From assembly GCA_964519895.1 (NCBI GenBank), contig CAZFLE010000013.1:32642-96641 (forward strand): a DNA stretch of 64,000 nucleotides, read 5' to 3'. Made by a program: the position numbers and the translations under genes. Origin of the DNA: CAYFPX01 sp964519895 (GTDB lineage Bacteria; Myxococcota_A; UBA796; CAJQPC01). Of the stretch, positions 32,124-41,002 are shown in pieces (position 1 is the stretch's first letter; every line of letters starts with the position of its first letter). Under the pieces are notes generated by a model that did not search any database, was not told the origin of the DNA, and worked only from the letters and a program-made list of their open reading frames with translations.

Positions 32124-32134
<11 letters not shown>
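30965..32134 (+). CDS. HExxH-motif peptide beta-hydroxylase-like protein
   Basis: 389 residues. Residues 270-330 match the RiPP-associated family known as aKG-HExxH-type peptide beta-hydroxylase (formerly HEXXH putative peptide modification proteins): AIVHEAQHSKLNLV (His275-Glu276-x-x-His279), then SPVRPDLRPLMGVLLAAHAF, with the second half of the metal and ligand site. This family uses iron and 2-oxoglutarate to hydroxylate peptide side chains. No precursor peptide is next to it. The nearest RiPP-like precursor is at 40.6-41.0 kb. It starts with GTG 30965 or the in-frame GTG six bases later, and overlaps the convergent histidine kinase by 11 bp. Confidence 0.75.
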
Positions 32135-33902
<1,768 letters not shown>

Positions 33903-33964
33903 AGCAGCCTCTCGGGGCGCAGGCTACCACCGCGGTAGACTGCGCCGGTCCGGGAGCGCAGCGG

Positions 33965-35161
33965 TTGGAAGACGTCCGAGAGACCTTTGCCTTCCAGGTC
34001 CTGTGGCGCTTGCTGTGGCTCTTGTGGGTCCCCTTCGGCGTGTTCCTGTTCCGGCAGCGGGCGACCTGGCGGGCGCCGTTTCCCCGCAAGGGCTCTGTGC
34101 TCATGCTGGGCAACCACGTCTCTTTCTGGGACCCGCTGTGGGTGGCGTGGCCGTTGCGCCGGGGCGTGCACTACATGGCGTCGGCCAACCTGTTCCGCTT
34201 GCCTGGGGTCGCGTGGTTCGTGCGCTCCCTGGGCGCGTTCCCCAAGGAGCGCTTCGTCAAGGACCGGGACTCCGTCAAGACCCTGGTGGCCCACTACGAG
34301 GACGGCCAGGTGGTCGCGCTCTTCCCCGAGGGTCTGCGCACCTGGGACGGTCGCCAGGCGCACGTGGGCCAGGGCATCGGTCGGCTGATCAAGCGCATGG
34401 ACGCGCGGGTGGTGTTCTGTCGCAACCTGACCGGTCACCTGTCCCAGCCCCGCTGGGCCCGGTACCCCCGCTGGATCCCGGTCCAGCTGGAGTACAGCGA
34501 GCCCATGAGCTACCCGCAGGACTGGACCGTCGAGCAGATCACAGCCGATGTGGTCGACAGGATCCGCATCGATCACGAGCCCGAGCAGGTGGCGGGTTGG
34601 CTGCTGGGTTTCCGCATGGCCCATGGTCTGCGCGACTTCGTCTGGGCTTGTCCCGCGTGCGAGGCGCTCGACGTGCTGGACGTCGATGACCGCGACGGGA
34701 ACCGCGTCGTCTGCACCGCCTGTGGCGCCGCGTGGTCGGTCAACGTGCTGGCCCGCATGACGGGCCAAGGCGATGCCCCCGATCTGACCGTGGCAGCGGC
34801 TTCGGACCGGGCCAAGGCCCTGGTCGGATCCCCTCCGGCCCAGGACCGGGAGCGCTTGACCCGGGACGGCATCGCCCTCGACGCGTCCGATGCCGAGGTC
34901 TTGGAGATCAAGGGCAAGGGCGACCTGCGCCCGCTCGCGGCGGGGACCCTGGCAGTGACCCCAGAAGGGCTGAAGATGACGGGGAACGCCCCGTGGGCTC
35001 TGAACTTCGCCGACATGAAGGTCTGTTTTGTCGACGTGGGCAACCAGCTCCAGGTACGGACCCACGAGGCGCTGCTGCTGGTCCGGCCCGGCACCCAGAG
35101 CGCGATCATGTGGGAGCACTTCATCGAGACCTGGCGCCGGGGTGCGGCCGAGAAAGCCTGA
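33965..35161 (+). CDS. PlsC-family lysophospholipid acyltransferase with zinc ribbon
   Basis: 398 residues. The PlsC domain has NHVSFWDPLW (H-x4-D motif) and LFPEGLRTWDG (F-P-E-G) about residues 45-125. The C-terminal extension includes a zinc ribbon (CPACEALDVLDVD...CTAC) and an unknown domain. It should transfer an acyl chain to a lipid. No ATG lies upstream; TTG at 33965 is taken as start, giving 62 bp to the divergent kinase gene. The extra zinc ribbon is not typical of PlsC. Confidence 0.8.
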   Translation: MEDVRETFAFQVLWRLLWLLWVPFGVFLFRQRATWRAPFPRKGSVLMLGNHVSFWDPLWVAWPLRRGVHYMASANLFRLPGVAWFVRSLGAFPKERFVKDRDSVKTLVAHYEDGQVVALFPEGLRTWDGRQAHVGQGIGRLIKRMDARVVFCRNLTGHLSQPRWARYPRWIPVQLEYSEPMSYPQDWTVEQITADVVDRIRIDHEPEQVAGWLLGFRMAHGLRDFVWACPACEALDVLDVDDRDGNRVVCTACGAAWSVNVLARMTGQGDAPDLTVAAASDRAKALVGSPPAQDRERLTRDGIALDASDAEVLEIKGKGDLRPLAAGTLAVTPEGLKMTGNAPWALNFADMKVCFVDVGNQLQVRTHEALLLVRPGTQSAIMWEHFIETWRRGAAEKA

Positions 35162-35237
35162 GGGTCCATTGAAGATCCGAGCGTCTTGAGCCGTAGGGTC
35201 GCGGATGTTTCAATCCGCCCACCTTCCGGAGGACTCT

Positions 35238-36245
35238 ATGAGAGGCATGATTCTCGGCAGCGGCTTCGCTGTCTTCGTCGGACTCGCCCTGGGCTGCGCG
35301 CCCAAGCCAGCCACCCCCCCGCCCGCCGCGGCCGAGACCGCGCCGGCACCCGCCCCTGCGCCCGTCAAGAGCGACGTGGCTGACGACCGGGTCGACCTGG
35401 CCCAGCTCAACCAGATCGTCGAGGACTGGCACAAGGCCTGGAAGTCCAACAACAAGGCCGCCGAGAAGAACGCCGACAACCGGCTGATGCGCTGGATCAA
35501 CCAGGAGCTGGCCGAGGACCGGACCCAGACCCAGGAGGCCAAGCAAGAGGCCGCGGGCAGCACCCACGCCGGCACCCCCAAGGCCGGCGCCGACGACCGC
35601 CAGGACGCCGAGAAGATGCAAAAGGAAGCCGAGCGCACCCGCAACATCGCCACCCGGCTCAAGAACATGCAGGGCGCGTTCACCAAGGGCACGGCCACCG
35701 AGGTCCAGTACCAGAAGAAGTCCGACCTGCTCCGTCAGCTCCAGAAGATCGCCCAGCGCGAGCTGGAGCGCTCCCGCCAGGAACAGGCCGAGGACACCGG
35801 CCAGGGCAAGAGCGGCGGCAAGGCCAACGCGGGCAGCAGCAGCGGCGGCAAGCAGTCAACGACGTCGAGCAGCGGCGGCGGTGGCAAGAAGCAGACCGCG
35901 TCCGGCAGCAGCGGTGGTGGCGGCAAGCAGTCGTCGTCGTCCAGCAGCCAGAGCGCCGAGAAGATCGGCCCCAAGAAGCTCGTCGCGGCCATCAACAAGT
36001 GGCTCAACGGCCGCAAGAACAAGACCCCCAAGACGGTCAAGGACGCCGACAAGCAGATCAAGCTCTGGTGGCAGCAGGAGCTCGCCCGCTCCAAGCCCTG
36101 GACCCCGCGGTCCAAGGAGATCGCCATGAAGCTCAAGAAGATGCAGCCGTCGTTCAACAAGAACGAGGCCACCGCGGCCCAGTGGCAGAAGAAGAAGGAG
36201 CTGCTCATCGAGCTGCGCAAGATCGCGAACGCTCGGATCAAGTAG
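35238..36245 (+). CDS. Lipoprotein with internally duplicated helical domain
   Basis: 335 residues. Signal peptide to lipobox LALGC (Cys about residue 19), a Pro/Ala-rich linker, then two copies of one module (about residues 53-185 and 245-335), each with W-x-x-x-R/K-K..., NKW/EDWHKAWK..., DADKQIKLWWQQELA / DNRLMRWINQELA, RLKNMQ / KLKKMQPSF and KKSDLLRQLQKIAQRE / KKKELLIELRKIANAR. A Ser/Gly-rich linker (SSSGGGGKK) joins them. No homologue is recognised. It is lysine rich. The Shine-Dalgarno GGAGGA at 35228-35233 sets the start. It likely acts as a periplasmic or surface structural protein. Confidence 0.65.
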   Translation: MRGMILGSGFAVFVGLALGCAPKPATPPPAAAETAPAPAPAPVKSDVADDRVDLAQLNQIVEDWHKAWKSNNKAAEKNADNRLMRWINQELAEDRTQTQEAKQEAAGSTHAGTPKAGADDRQDAEKMQKEAERTRNIATRLKNMQGAFTKGTATEVQYQKKSDLLRQLQKIAQRELERSRQEQAEDTGQGKSGGKANAGSSSGGKQSTTSSSGGGGKKQTASGSSGGGGKQSSSSSSQSAEKIGPKKLVAAINKWLNGRKNKTPKTVKDADKQIKLWWQQELARSKPWTPRSKEIAMKLKKMQPSFNKNEATAAQWQKKKELLIELRKIANARIK

Positions 36246-36256
36246 CGATGCGACGC

Positions 36257-36282
36257 GACAGCCCCCGGACCGGGGGGCTGTC
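36257..36282. terminator. GC-rich hairpin between convergent genes
   Basis: GACAGCCCCC and GGGGGCTGTC form a ten-base stem (36257-36266 with 36273-36282) with a short loop. It lies 12 bp downstream of the lipoprotein stop and 11 bp from the stop of the truncated HEPN frame. No T-run follows on either side, so it is a plausible but not typical intrinsic terminator for both strands. Confidence 0.55.
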
Positions 36283-36292
36283 ATGGCGCTGA

Positions 36293-36379
36293 TCAGTCGC
36301 CAGGACCCTCGATGAGGGCTCTGGCCTGCGCCACATAGTCCCGCGCCCGCTCGAGCTCGGGGGCCAGGTCTTCGGTCAA
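36293..36379 (-). pseudogene. Truncated HEPN-domain fragment
   Basis: A 28-codon frame starts with TTG at 36379, overlapping the stop of the nucleotidyltransferase gene (TTGA). Its sequence LTEDLAPELERARDYVAQAR resembles the first helix of HEPN-domain toxins, which normally are the partner gene of MNT antitoxins and about 110-130 residues long. It ends at TGA 36293-36295, next to the hairpin. I take it as a degenerate remnant of the HEPN toxin. Confidence rests on position and helix pattern only. Confidence 0.4.
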
Positions 36380-36711
36380 ACCGAGATGCCCTGGGCCACG
36401 ATGTCGCGGGCGAGCAGGCGTTCCCCGGCCAGGAGGCCATCGAAGTGGTCCCCCGGCGCCACATAGGGGGACAGGAAGACGCCGGTCTCGAGTCCCACGT
36501 CGTCGCCCATGTCGATGACCTCGCGCCACTCGGGGCGGGTCAGGCCCTCGATGACCACCGCGACGTCGACGTCCGAGTGCTCGTGGGCTTCGCCTCGGGC
36601 CCAGGAGCCATAGAGCCGTACGAAGCGAACCCGGCTGCCAAACCGCCTGGCCAGTCGCTCTGCCAGGGACTCCAGCGCAGGCCGAAGCGACGGTGGGATC
36701 TCCGGGGTCAT
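36376..36711 (-). CDS. Minimal nucleotidyltransferase (MNT antitoxin-like)
   Basis: 111 residues of the nucleotidyltransferase-fold (MNT) family. RLYGSWARGEAHEHSDVDVAVVI holds the G-S-x(n)-S-D-x-D-x-D active site (catalytic Asp pair in SDVDVAV). It is an adenylyltransferase that can modify a HEPN partner RNase. Here the partner gene downstream is cut to 28 codons, so the module is probably inactive as a toxin-antitoxin pair. It is not clearly part of the radical SAM operon, 46 bp away. Confidence 0.8.
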   Translation of the reverse strand: MTPEIPPSLRPALESLAERLARRFGSRVRFVRLYGSWARGEAHEHSDVDVAVVIEGLTRPEWREVIDMGDDVGLETGVFLSPYVAPGDHFDGLLAGERLLARDIVAQGISV

Positions 36712-36757
36712 GTCGGCAGTCTACCCGGGGTGGCGCCGCAGGGCATCCGTGGCCGGA

Positions 36758-37795
36758 TCAGGGGATCGCCGAGAACTCCCGCTCTCCGTGGGCCCCCAGG
36801 TAGTAGCCCCAGACCCCTTCGCACACGTGGCTGTAGCGGCAGTCCTGGCACGTGGGCAGGTGGTGCTTCAGGTCGTAGCGCTTGCGGTCCTGCCAGTTGA
36901 ACCGGGCTCGGCCGCCGTCGACCTTGGCGACGCCGTCCCCGTTCTCGGCGCGGATCGAGCAGCTCGTGTCCAGGTCTCGAAACTCGCCGACGTAGCGCTG
37001 GGCCAGCCGCCAGTTGCCCAGGACCTCGAGCGGCAGGACGCACATCGGGAACCCGCCGAAGGTGAAGTTCTTCTTCCAGTGGAACTCGTTCAAGAGCACG
37101 GTCTTGACCAGGACCGGGACCACCTGCTTGTAGGTCGGCGTCAGGCTCGCTTCCTCGGTGGCGTAGCCTTCGGTCCGGATGAAGTTCGCCCGCACGTCGT
37201 CGATGCCCAGGCTGAAGAAGTACTTGAGCATCCGGGGCAGGACCTTGTAGTTCCAGCCATTCACCACGATGTTCACGGACACGTTGTCCCGCAGGCGGCC
37301 TGCGTCGCGGGCCTTGACCAGGAGCTTCAGGGCCTGCTGTTTCTTGAGGAAATTGCCCGGCACCCGGGTCAGCCGGTCCTCGAGGGCGGCGGTGTGGCCG
37401 TGGGAGCTGACCGTCACCCGGGTCAGGCCGGCGTCGAGCACCCGCTCCAGGTAGTGCTCCAGCCGCAGCCGGGTGGCGTTGGTGGCGATGGCGATGCGCG
37501 TGTAGCCGAGCTCCCGGGCATAGGCGATGGCGTGGGGGAGCTTGGGGTAGGTGGTCGGCTCCCCACCCAGGAAGCCCACGCTGCGGGCGCCGTCGGCGTA
37601 GAAGCGCTCCAGCTCCTCCTTCATGGTCTCGATCTTGATGTAGGAGCGGTCCTCGGCCTTGGGCAGTCCGTCCAGGCAGAACACGCACTTGTTGTTGCAC
37701 GCCTTGCCCACGTTGATCTCGACGTTGGGCCGGCGGTCCCGCTGGATCTCGAACAGCTGGGCCTTGTCGGGCAGGGCTGGGGTGGGGGCACTCAC
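36758..37795 (-). CDS. Radical SAM protein (third of the RiPP-like region)
   Basis: 345 residues. The radical SAM cluster motif is CNNKCVFC (Cys33, Cys37, Cys40). FLGGEPTTYP follows with the SAM-binding GGE motif. Near the C-terminus CQDCRYSHVCEG supplies extra cysteines of the twitch/SPASM type for an auxiliary iron-sulfur cluster. The pattern resembles peptide-modifying radical SAM enzymes; the substrate is not visible next to it. GTG 37795 is preferred over upstream options because the frame before it lacks coherent homology. A 12-bp palindrome lies 41 bp upstream. It could be another enzyme of the Ser-His-Gly peptide system. Confidence 0.75.
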   Translation of the reverse strand: MSAPTPALPDKAQLFEIQRDRRPNVEINVGKACNNKCVFCLDGLPKAEDRSYIKIETMKEELERFYADGARSVGFLGGEPTTYPKLPHAIAYARELGYTRIAIATNATRLRLEHYLERVLDAGLTRVTVSSHGHTAALEDRLTRVPGNFLKKQQALKLLVKARDAGRLRDNVSVNIVVNGWNYKVLPRMLKYFFSLGIDDVRANFIRTEGYATEEASLTPTYKQVVPVLVKTVLLNEFHWKKNFTFGGFPMCVLPLEVLGNWRLAQRYVGEFRDLDTSCSIRAENGDGVAKVDGGRARFNWQDRKRYDLKHHLPTCQDCRYSHVCEGVWGYYLGAHGEREFSAIP

Positions 37796-37830
37796 GGGGC
37801 CAGGGTAGCGCTTTTTGGGGGGTAGGGCGG

Positions 37831-37851
37831 GGTATCCTAGGCCTAGGGACC
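37831..37851. promoter_or_regulatory. Palindromic operator-like site upstream of radical SAM gene
   Basis: CCTAGGCCTAGG at 37836-37847 is a perfect 12-bp palindrome that extends imperfectly on both sides (GGT..TCC and GGGACC). It lies about 35-55 bp before the GTG of the radical SAM gene on the minus strand, where a repressor or activator could bind. Random chance is low for a 12-bp palindrome but such palindromes are common at restriction sites, so the role is inferred. Confidence 0.4.
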
Positions 37852-38012
37852 GCTCCAGGCAGGAGAGCAGCGTGACCGCGATCGAACCGGGGACCCTCGG
37901 GGCTTGCCAGCCCGGGGGCCTTGGCGCTCTTGGTGTGGATCCAGAAGCCCCTGGCCGCCTGGCTGAGGGGCCCGGGTCAGCACAGATCCCATCGCCAGTT
38001 CCCGACAACCTC

Positions 38013-38396
38013 TTAGACCACCTTGATCTGCCCCAACCGCCCAAAATGCCGATCCTGGCTCATCAGCACCAACCCGTGCTGCACCACCAACGCCGCGATC
38101 CACAGGTCATTCGTCGGGATCGGCGTGCCCTGGGCCCGGAGCTGGAGGTACAGTGCCGCATAGGTGTGCGTCGTCGCCTGGTCGGGCACCAACACCCCGA
38201 CCCCGGCCTCGCCCAGGAACCGGCGCAGGACCCGCTCGTTTTCCAGGCTGCGCTGTCCCCTCACGAAGCCGGCCCGGAGCTCGGCCAGCACGATCAGCGG
38301 CAGCCAGACCTCGTCCGCGTCCTGGACCAGGGTCAGCACGTCTTCGTGTCCCCGGGCCAGATCGGCGTAGCGATTCGTGTCGAGGGCCAGCCTCAT
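38013..38396 (-). CDS. vapC: VapC-type PIN-domain ribonuclease toxin
   Basis: 127 residues of the PIN domain: N-terminal LALDTNRYAD (first conserved Asp), LIVLAELRAG with Glu, and NDLWIAALVVQHGLVLMSQD (Asp pair near the C-terminus). It cuts RNA when unbound by its antitoxin. ATG 38396 overlaps the antitoxin stop (ATGA). It is compact and complete. Confidence 0.85.
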   Translation of the reverse strand: MRLALDTNRYADLARGHEDVLTLVQDADEVWLPLIVLAELRAGFVRGQRSLENERVLRRFLGEAGVGVLVPDQATTHTYAALYLQLRAQGTPIPTNDLWIAALVVQHGLVLMSQDRHFGRLGQIKVV

Positions 38397-38629
38397 CGCC
38401 ACAGGTCGTCGTCGATCCGCCGCTGGTCCTGCAGGGCGTCCTGGACCTCGGGCTCTTCGACCCAGGATCCCACCAGATAGGACAGGTCCCGGCGAGGCCG
38501 CGGGGTGACACCGAGCCCTTCTTCCAGGACCTCGATGGCCGCCTGGTTCAGGCTCTTGCCGTCTTCCTTGGCCTTGGACCTAAGCGCGGCGTCGAGCGCG
38601 GGGGAGATGTTGCGGAGGGTGTACTGCAT
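38393..38629 (-). CDS. vapB: VapB/FitA-type ribbon-helix-helix antitoxin
   Basis: 78 residues. The N-terminus MQYTLRNISPALDAALRSKAKEDGKSLNQAAIEVL is a ribbon-helix-helix motif of the FitA/StbC-like type: a short strand then two helices with a turn at GKSLNQ. The C-terminal tail (EEPEVQDALQDQRRIDDDLW) binds and inhibits the PIN toxin encoded next. Its promoter region contains inverted repeats at 38629-38658, consistent with autoregulation. It is upstream of vapC and overlaps it by four bases. Confidence 0.85.
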   Translation of the reverse strand: MQYTLRNISPALDAALRSKAKEDGKSLNQAAIEVLEEGLGVTPRPRRDLSYLVGSWVEEPEVQDALQDQRRIDDDLWR

Positions 38630-38658
38630 GCCTGCAATTTGCGCCTACGTTGCAGGCA
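38629..38658. promoter_or_regulatory. Inverted-repeat operator of vapBC
   Basis: Inverted copies of TGCCTGCAA (38629-38637) and TTGCAGGCA (38650-38658), perfect nine-base arms with a 12-base spacer, overlap the vapB start codon and its upstream DNA. RHH antitoxins commonly bind such palindromes to repress their own operon. A weak -35-like TTGACT occurs at 38664-38659 on the minus strand. Confidence 0.6.
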
Positions 38659-38668
38659 AGTCAAGCCT

Positions 38669-39586
38669 TCACCTGATCGGGTTCAGCGGCCGGAGCTCCG
38701 AGTCTCCCCACAGCGCCACATACCGGTCGAAGACGCCGAAGCAGACCCCCTTGCGTTCGCAGGGCTCACAGGTCTCTGTCTGCACCCGGTTCCGCCCGGG
38801 GTCCCAGCTGTAGATGCCGTCGAAGACCACCTTGCCCGGCTGGTCCTGCCACTCCACGGTGACCCGGGGGTCCCAGTGCAGGTCGTTGCTCAGGGTCCAT
38901 CGGTCGCCCAGCACGCACAGGGGCACGGCGAAGAAGCGGACCACCGCCCGCTCGGCCCGTGCGGCCGCCACCGGCAGGACCTCGGCCAGCCGGGTCAGGG
39001 GCACCGCCAGGTCGCTGTAGTGGTCCAGCCCGCCGCCTTCTGGGGTGGTGTTGGAGACCACGATCAGCCGCGCACCCAGCCGGTCGGCCAGGGCGACGGT
39101 GTCGGGCAGCTGGTCCACATTGCGCCGAGTGACGACGGTGTTGACGAAGGCCCCGAAGTCCGGGTCCAGCCGCACGCAGGTCTCGATCGCCCGGGTCACC
39201 CGCTCGAAGCTGCCGTCGCGGCCCGCCAGGGGATCGTGGGTCGCGGCGTCTGGGCCGTGCAGGCTGAAGAGCGCCTCGTCCAGCACCGGCAGGGCCTTCC
39301 GGGCGAAGTCCTCGCGGCTGAGCATCGTGCCGATGGTGCCGATGCTGGTGCGCATGCCCAGCTTCTTCGCCAGAGCGCAGACCTGGACGAACCGGGGGTG
39401 GATGGTGGGCTCCCCGCCGGTCAGGTGCACGCTGTCCACCCCGCGCTCAGCCATGGTCCGGAGCACCGTGGCCACCCGGCCCCAGGTCACCGGGAACGCC
39501 TTGTAGCGGTCCATCCGGTGCTCCTCGGAGCAGAACACGCAGCGCTCGGGACAGGTGTAGGTCAGGTGAAGCTCCAGTCGCCGCAT
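38669..39586 (-). CDS. Radical SAM protein B of the Ser-His-Gly repeat peptide operon
   Basis: 305 residues from ATG 39586. Cluster motif CPERCVFC (Cys12, Cys16, Cys19), then HLTGGEPTIHP (GGE motif) and SLHGPDAATHD. C-terminal CEPCERKGVCFG likely binds an auxiliary iron-sulfur cluster. It is the second radical SAM gene downstream of the precursor. The frame is open to TTG 39625, which overlaps the stop of the preceding radical SAM gene (TTGA); translation may start there. It is similar in size and order to peptide maturases of the His-Xaa-Ser (HxsC-like) system, but the match is uncertain. Confidence 0.75.
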   Translation of the reverse strand: MRRLELHLTYTCPERCVFCSEEHRMDRYKAFPVTWGRVATVLRTMAERGVDSVHLTGGEPTIHPRFVQVCALAKKLGMRTSIGTIGTMLSREDFARKALPVLDEALFSLHGPDAATHDPLAGRDGSFERVTRAIETCVRLDPDFGAFVNTVVTRRNVDQLPDTVALADRLGARLIVVSNTTPEGGGLDHYSDLAVPLTRLAEVLPVAAARAERAVVRFFAVPLCVLGDRWTLSNDLHWDPRVTVEWQDQPGKVVFDGIYSWDPGRNRVQTETCEPCERKGVCFGVFDRYVALWGDSELRPLNPIR

Positions 39587-39621
39587 GACCTGGCCTTGGG
39601 AGCTGATCCAGGGGCGCTCGG

Positions 39622-40629
39622 TCAAGCCGCACCCCGCCGGCGAGCCCGCCAGGCGAAGAACTCCGGGTACAGGGCTTCGCACAGCCGGGTCAGCTCGGCA
39701 TCGACCCGCTGGGTGCTGTCCCACACGCGCTCGGGCAGGGCCTCCTGGAGCAGTCGATTGGTGCGGCTCGCGGCATCGCTCAGGGCCTCTCTCGTCGGCG
39801 GCTCGTCCAGGGTGCCCACCCGGGTCCGGTGCCGGAGCTCGTCCAGGGCCGCGCTCAGGCCGACGTTGCTGGGGTGCAGCGTGCAGTCGGCGTCCACCAC
39901 CAGCCCTGTGTTGAAGAAGGGTGTGGGCGCTCGGGTGAACAGGTTGCGCAGGTAGAAGGCTCGGCCCGCCCTCCACCGGGCCGTGACCCGGGCAGCGATG
40001 GCGTCGAAGCTGACCCGGAGCGCGTCGAGCTGGTCCGGCCGCCACGGCAGGAAGTAGCCCGGGAGCAGGTTGAAGCGGCGGAAGCCCAGGCTCAACAGGT
40101 GGGCCAGGTTCTCGTCGGCGCCCGCAGCGCTGGCCGGCGGGATGGTCTGGGTCACCACGACCCGGGGGGTTCGGATCAGCTGGGGGAGCAGCGCGAGCAC
40201 CCGGTCATAGCTGTCCGCGACCCCGGGCAGGGCTCGCCGGAACCGGCGGTGGGCCTCCGGGGTGCCGTCCATGGACAGGGTCAGGATCAGCTTGGGCGTG
40301 GCGCGGACCCGGTCCAGCCAGGCCTCGTCCAGGCCCAGGCCGTTGGTCGACAGGTAGATCCTGCGGATCCGAGGTTCTGCAACCGCTCTGTTGATGGCGG
40401 CCGAGACCACGTCGGGGACCAGCAGGGGCTCTCCGCCGAAGAGCTTGATGTCGCCGCCGCCGAAGCGTTGGGCGAAAAGGTCCACGGCACGGGTCGCGTC
40501 CTGGGGAGTCAGCGAGGGCCAGCCGTCCTTGGCGGTCGGGCAGTAGCTGCAGCGCAGGTTGCAAGCGCGGGTGACGGTCAGGATGAGCTGGCCAGCGGGG
40601 GGCCGCCGGCGCGAGGCCGCGTCAGGCAC
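39622..40629 (-). CDS. Radical SAM protein A of the Ser-His-Gly repeat peptide operon
   Basis: 335 residues. CNLRCSYC gives the cluster cysteines 23, 27 and 30, followed by LFGGEPLLVP (GGE) and SMDGTPEAHRRFR. One Cys occurs late (VVDADCTLHPSNVG), so the auxiliary cluster, if any, is not standard SPASM. The GTG start at 40629 directly follows the TAG stop of the precursor gene (no gap), which is typical of coupled translation and makes a functional link between peptide and enzyme likely. Modification chemistry cannot be predicted. Confidence 0.8.
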   Translation of the reverse strand: MPDAASRRRPPAGQLILTVTRACNLRCSYCPTAKDGWPSLTPQDATRAVDLFAQRFGGGDIKLFGGEPLLVPDVVSAAINRAVAEPRIRRIYLSTNGLGLDEAWLDRVRATPKLILTLSMDGTPEAHRRFRRALPGVADSYDRVLALLPQLIRTPRVVVTQTIPPASAAGADENLAHLLSLGFRRFNLLPGYFLPWRPDQLDALRVSFDAIAARVTARWRAGRAFYLRNLFTRAPTPFFNTGLVVDADCTLHPSNVGLSAALDELRHRTRVGTLDEPPTREALSDAASRTNRLLQEALPERVWDSTQRVDAELTRLCEALYPEFFAWRARRRGAA

Positions 40630-40995
40630 CTACCACTGGCCGTGGGATCCGTGCGAGCCGTGGCTGCCGTGGGACCCATGGGACCCGTGGCTTCCGTGGG
40701 ACCCGTGGCTTCCGTGGCTTCCGTGTGAACCATGGGATCCGTGGCTGCCGTGGCTGCCGTGGGAGCCATGGGACCCGTGGGAGCAGTGGGTCGCGAGCAG
40801 GTTCGGGAAGGGTGCGTTGCGATCGAGCATGTCGGGGTCCAGCTCGATGCTGTCCGCGGCCTGGAGGAGCAAGAGCGACGGCGAGGGCTCGTCGTTGACC
40901 TGGCCCAGCTCGTCCTTTTGGAGGAATTGCGTGGGCTTGCGGTCGAGCGCCGGGATCTCCGGGACGTCGTCGCTGTAGTCGTCGTGTCGGGCCAT
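40630..40995 (-). CDS. Putative RiPP precursor with 16 Ser-His-Gly repeats (HxsA-like)
   Basis: 121 residues. Residues 1-70 form an acidic leader without signal peptide, followed by Cys71, then 16 uninterrupted Ser-His-Gly triplets (residues 72-119) and C-terminal Gln-Trp. In the other phase these are His-Gly-Ser units, i.e. the His-Xaa-Ser pattern that defines Hxs repeat proteins, with Xaa always Gly. Codons vary from repeat to repeat (Ser by TCC, AGC, TCG, TCA; Gly by four codons), so the protein sequence, not just the DNA, is maintained. Two radical SAM genes follow directly. Functions such as metal binding are inference. Confidence 0.8.
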   Translation of the reverse strand: MARHDDYSDDVPEIPALDRKPTQFLQKDELGQVNDEPSPSLLLLQAADSIELDPDMLDRNAPFPNLLATHCSHGSHGSHGSHGSHGSHGSHGSHGSHGSHGSHGSHGSHGSHGSHGSHGQW

Positions 40996-41002
40996 TGCTC
41001 GC

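Noticed and set aside
40630..40790. CRISPR array or simple DNA microsatellite in the nine-base repeats
   Set aside because: Units are nine bases without spacers, and their third positions vary while the Ser-His-Gly translation is constant, which fits a protein repeat.
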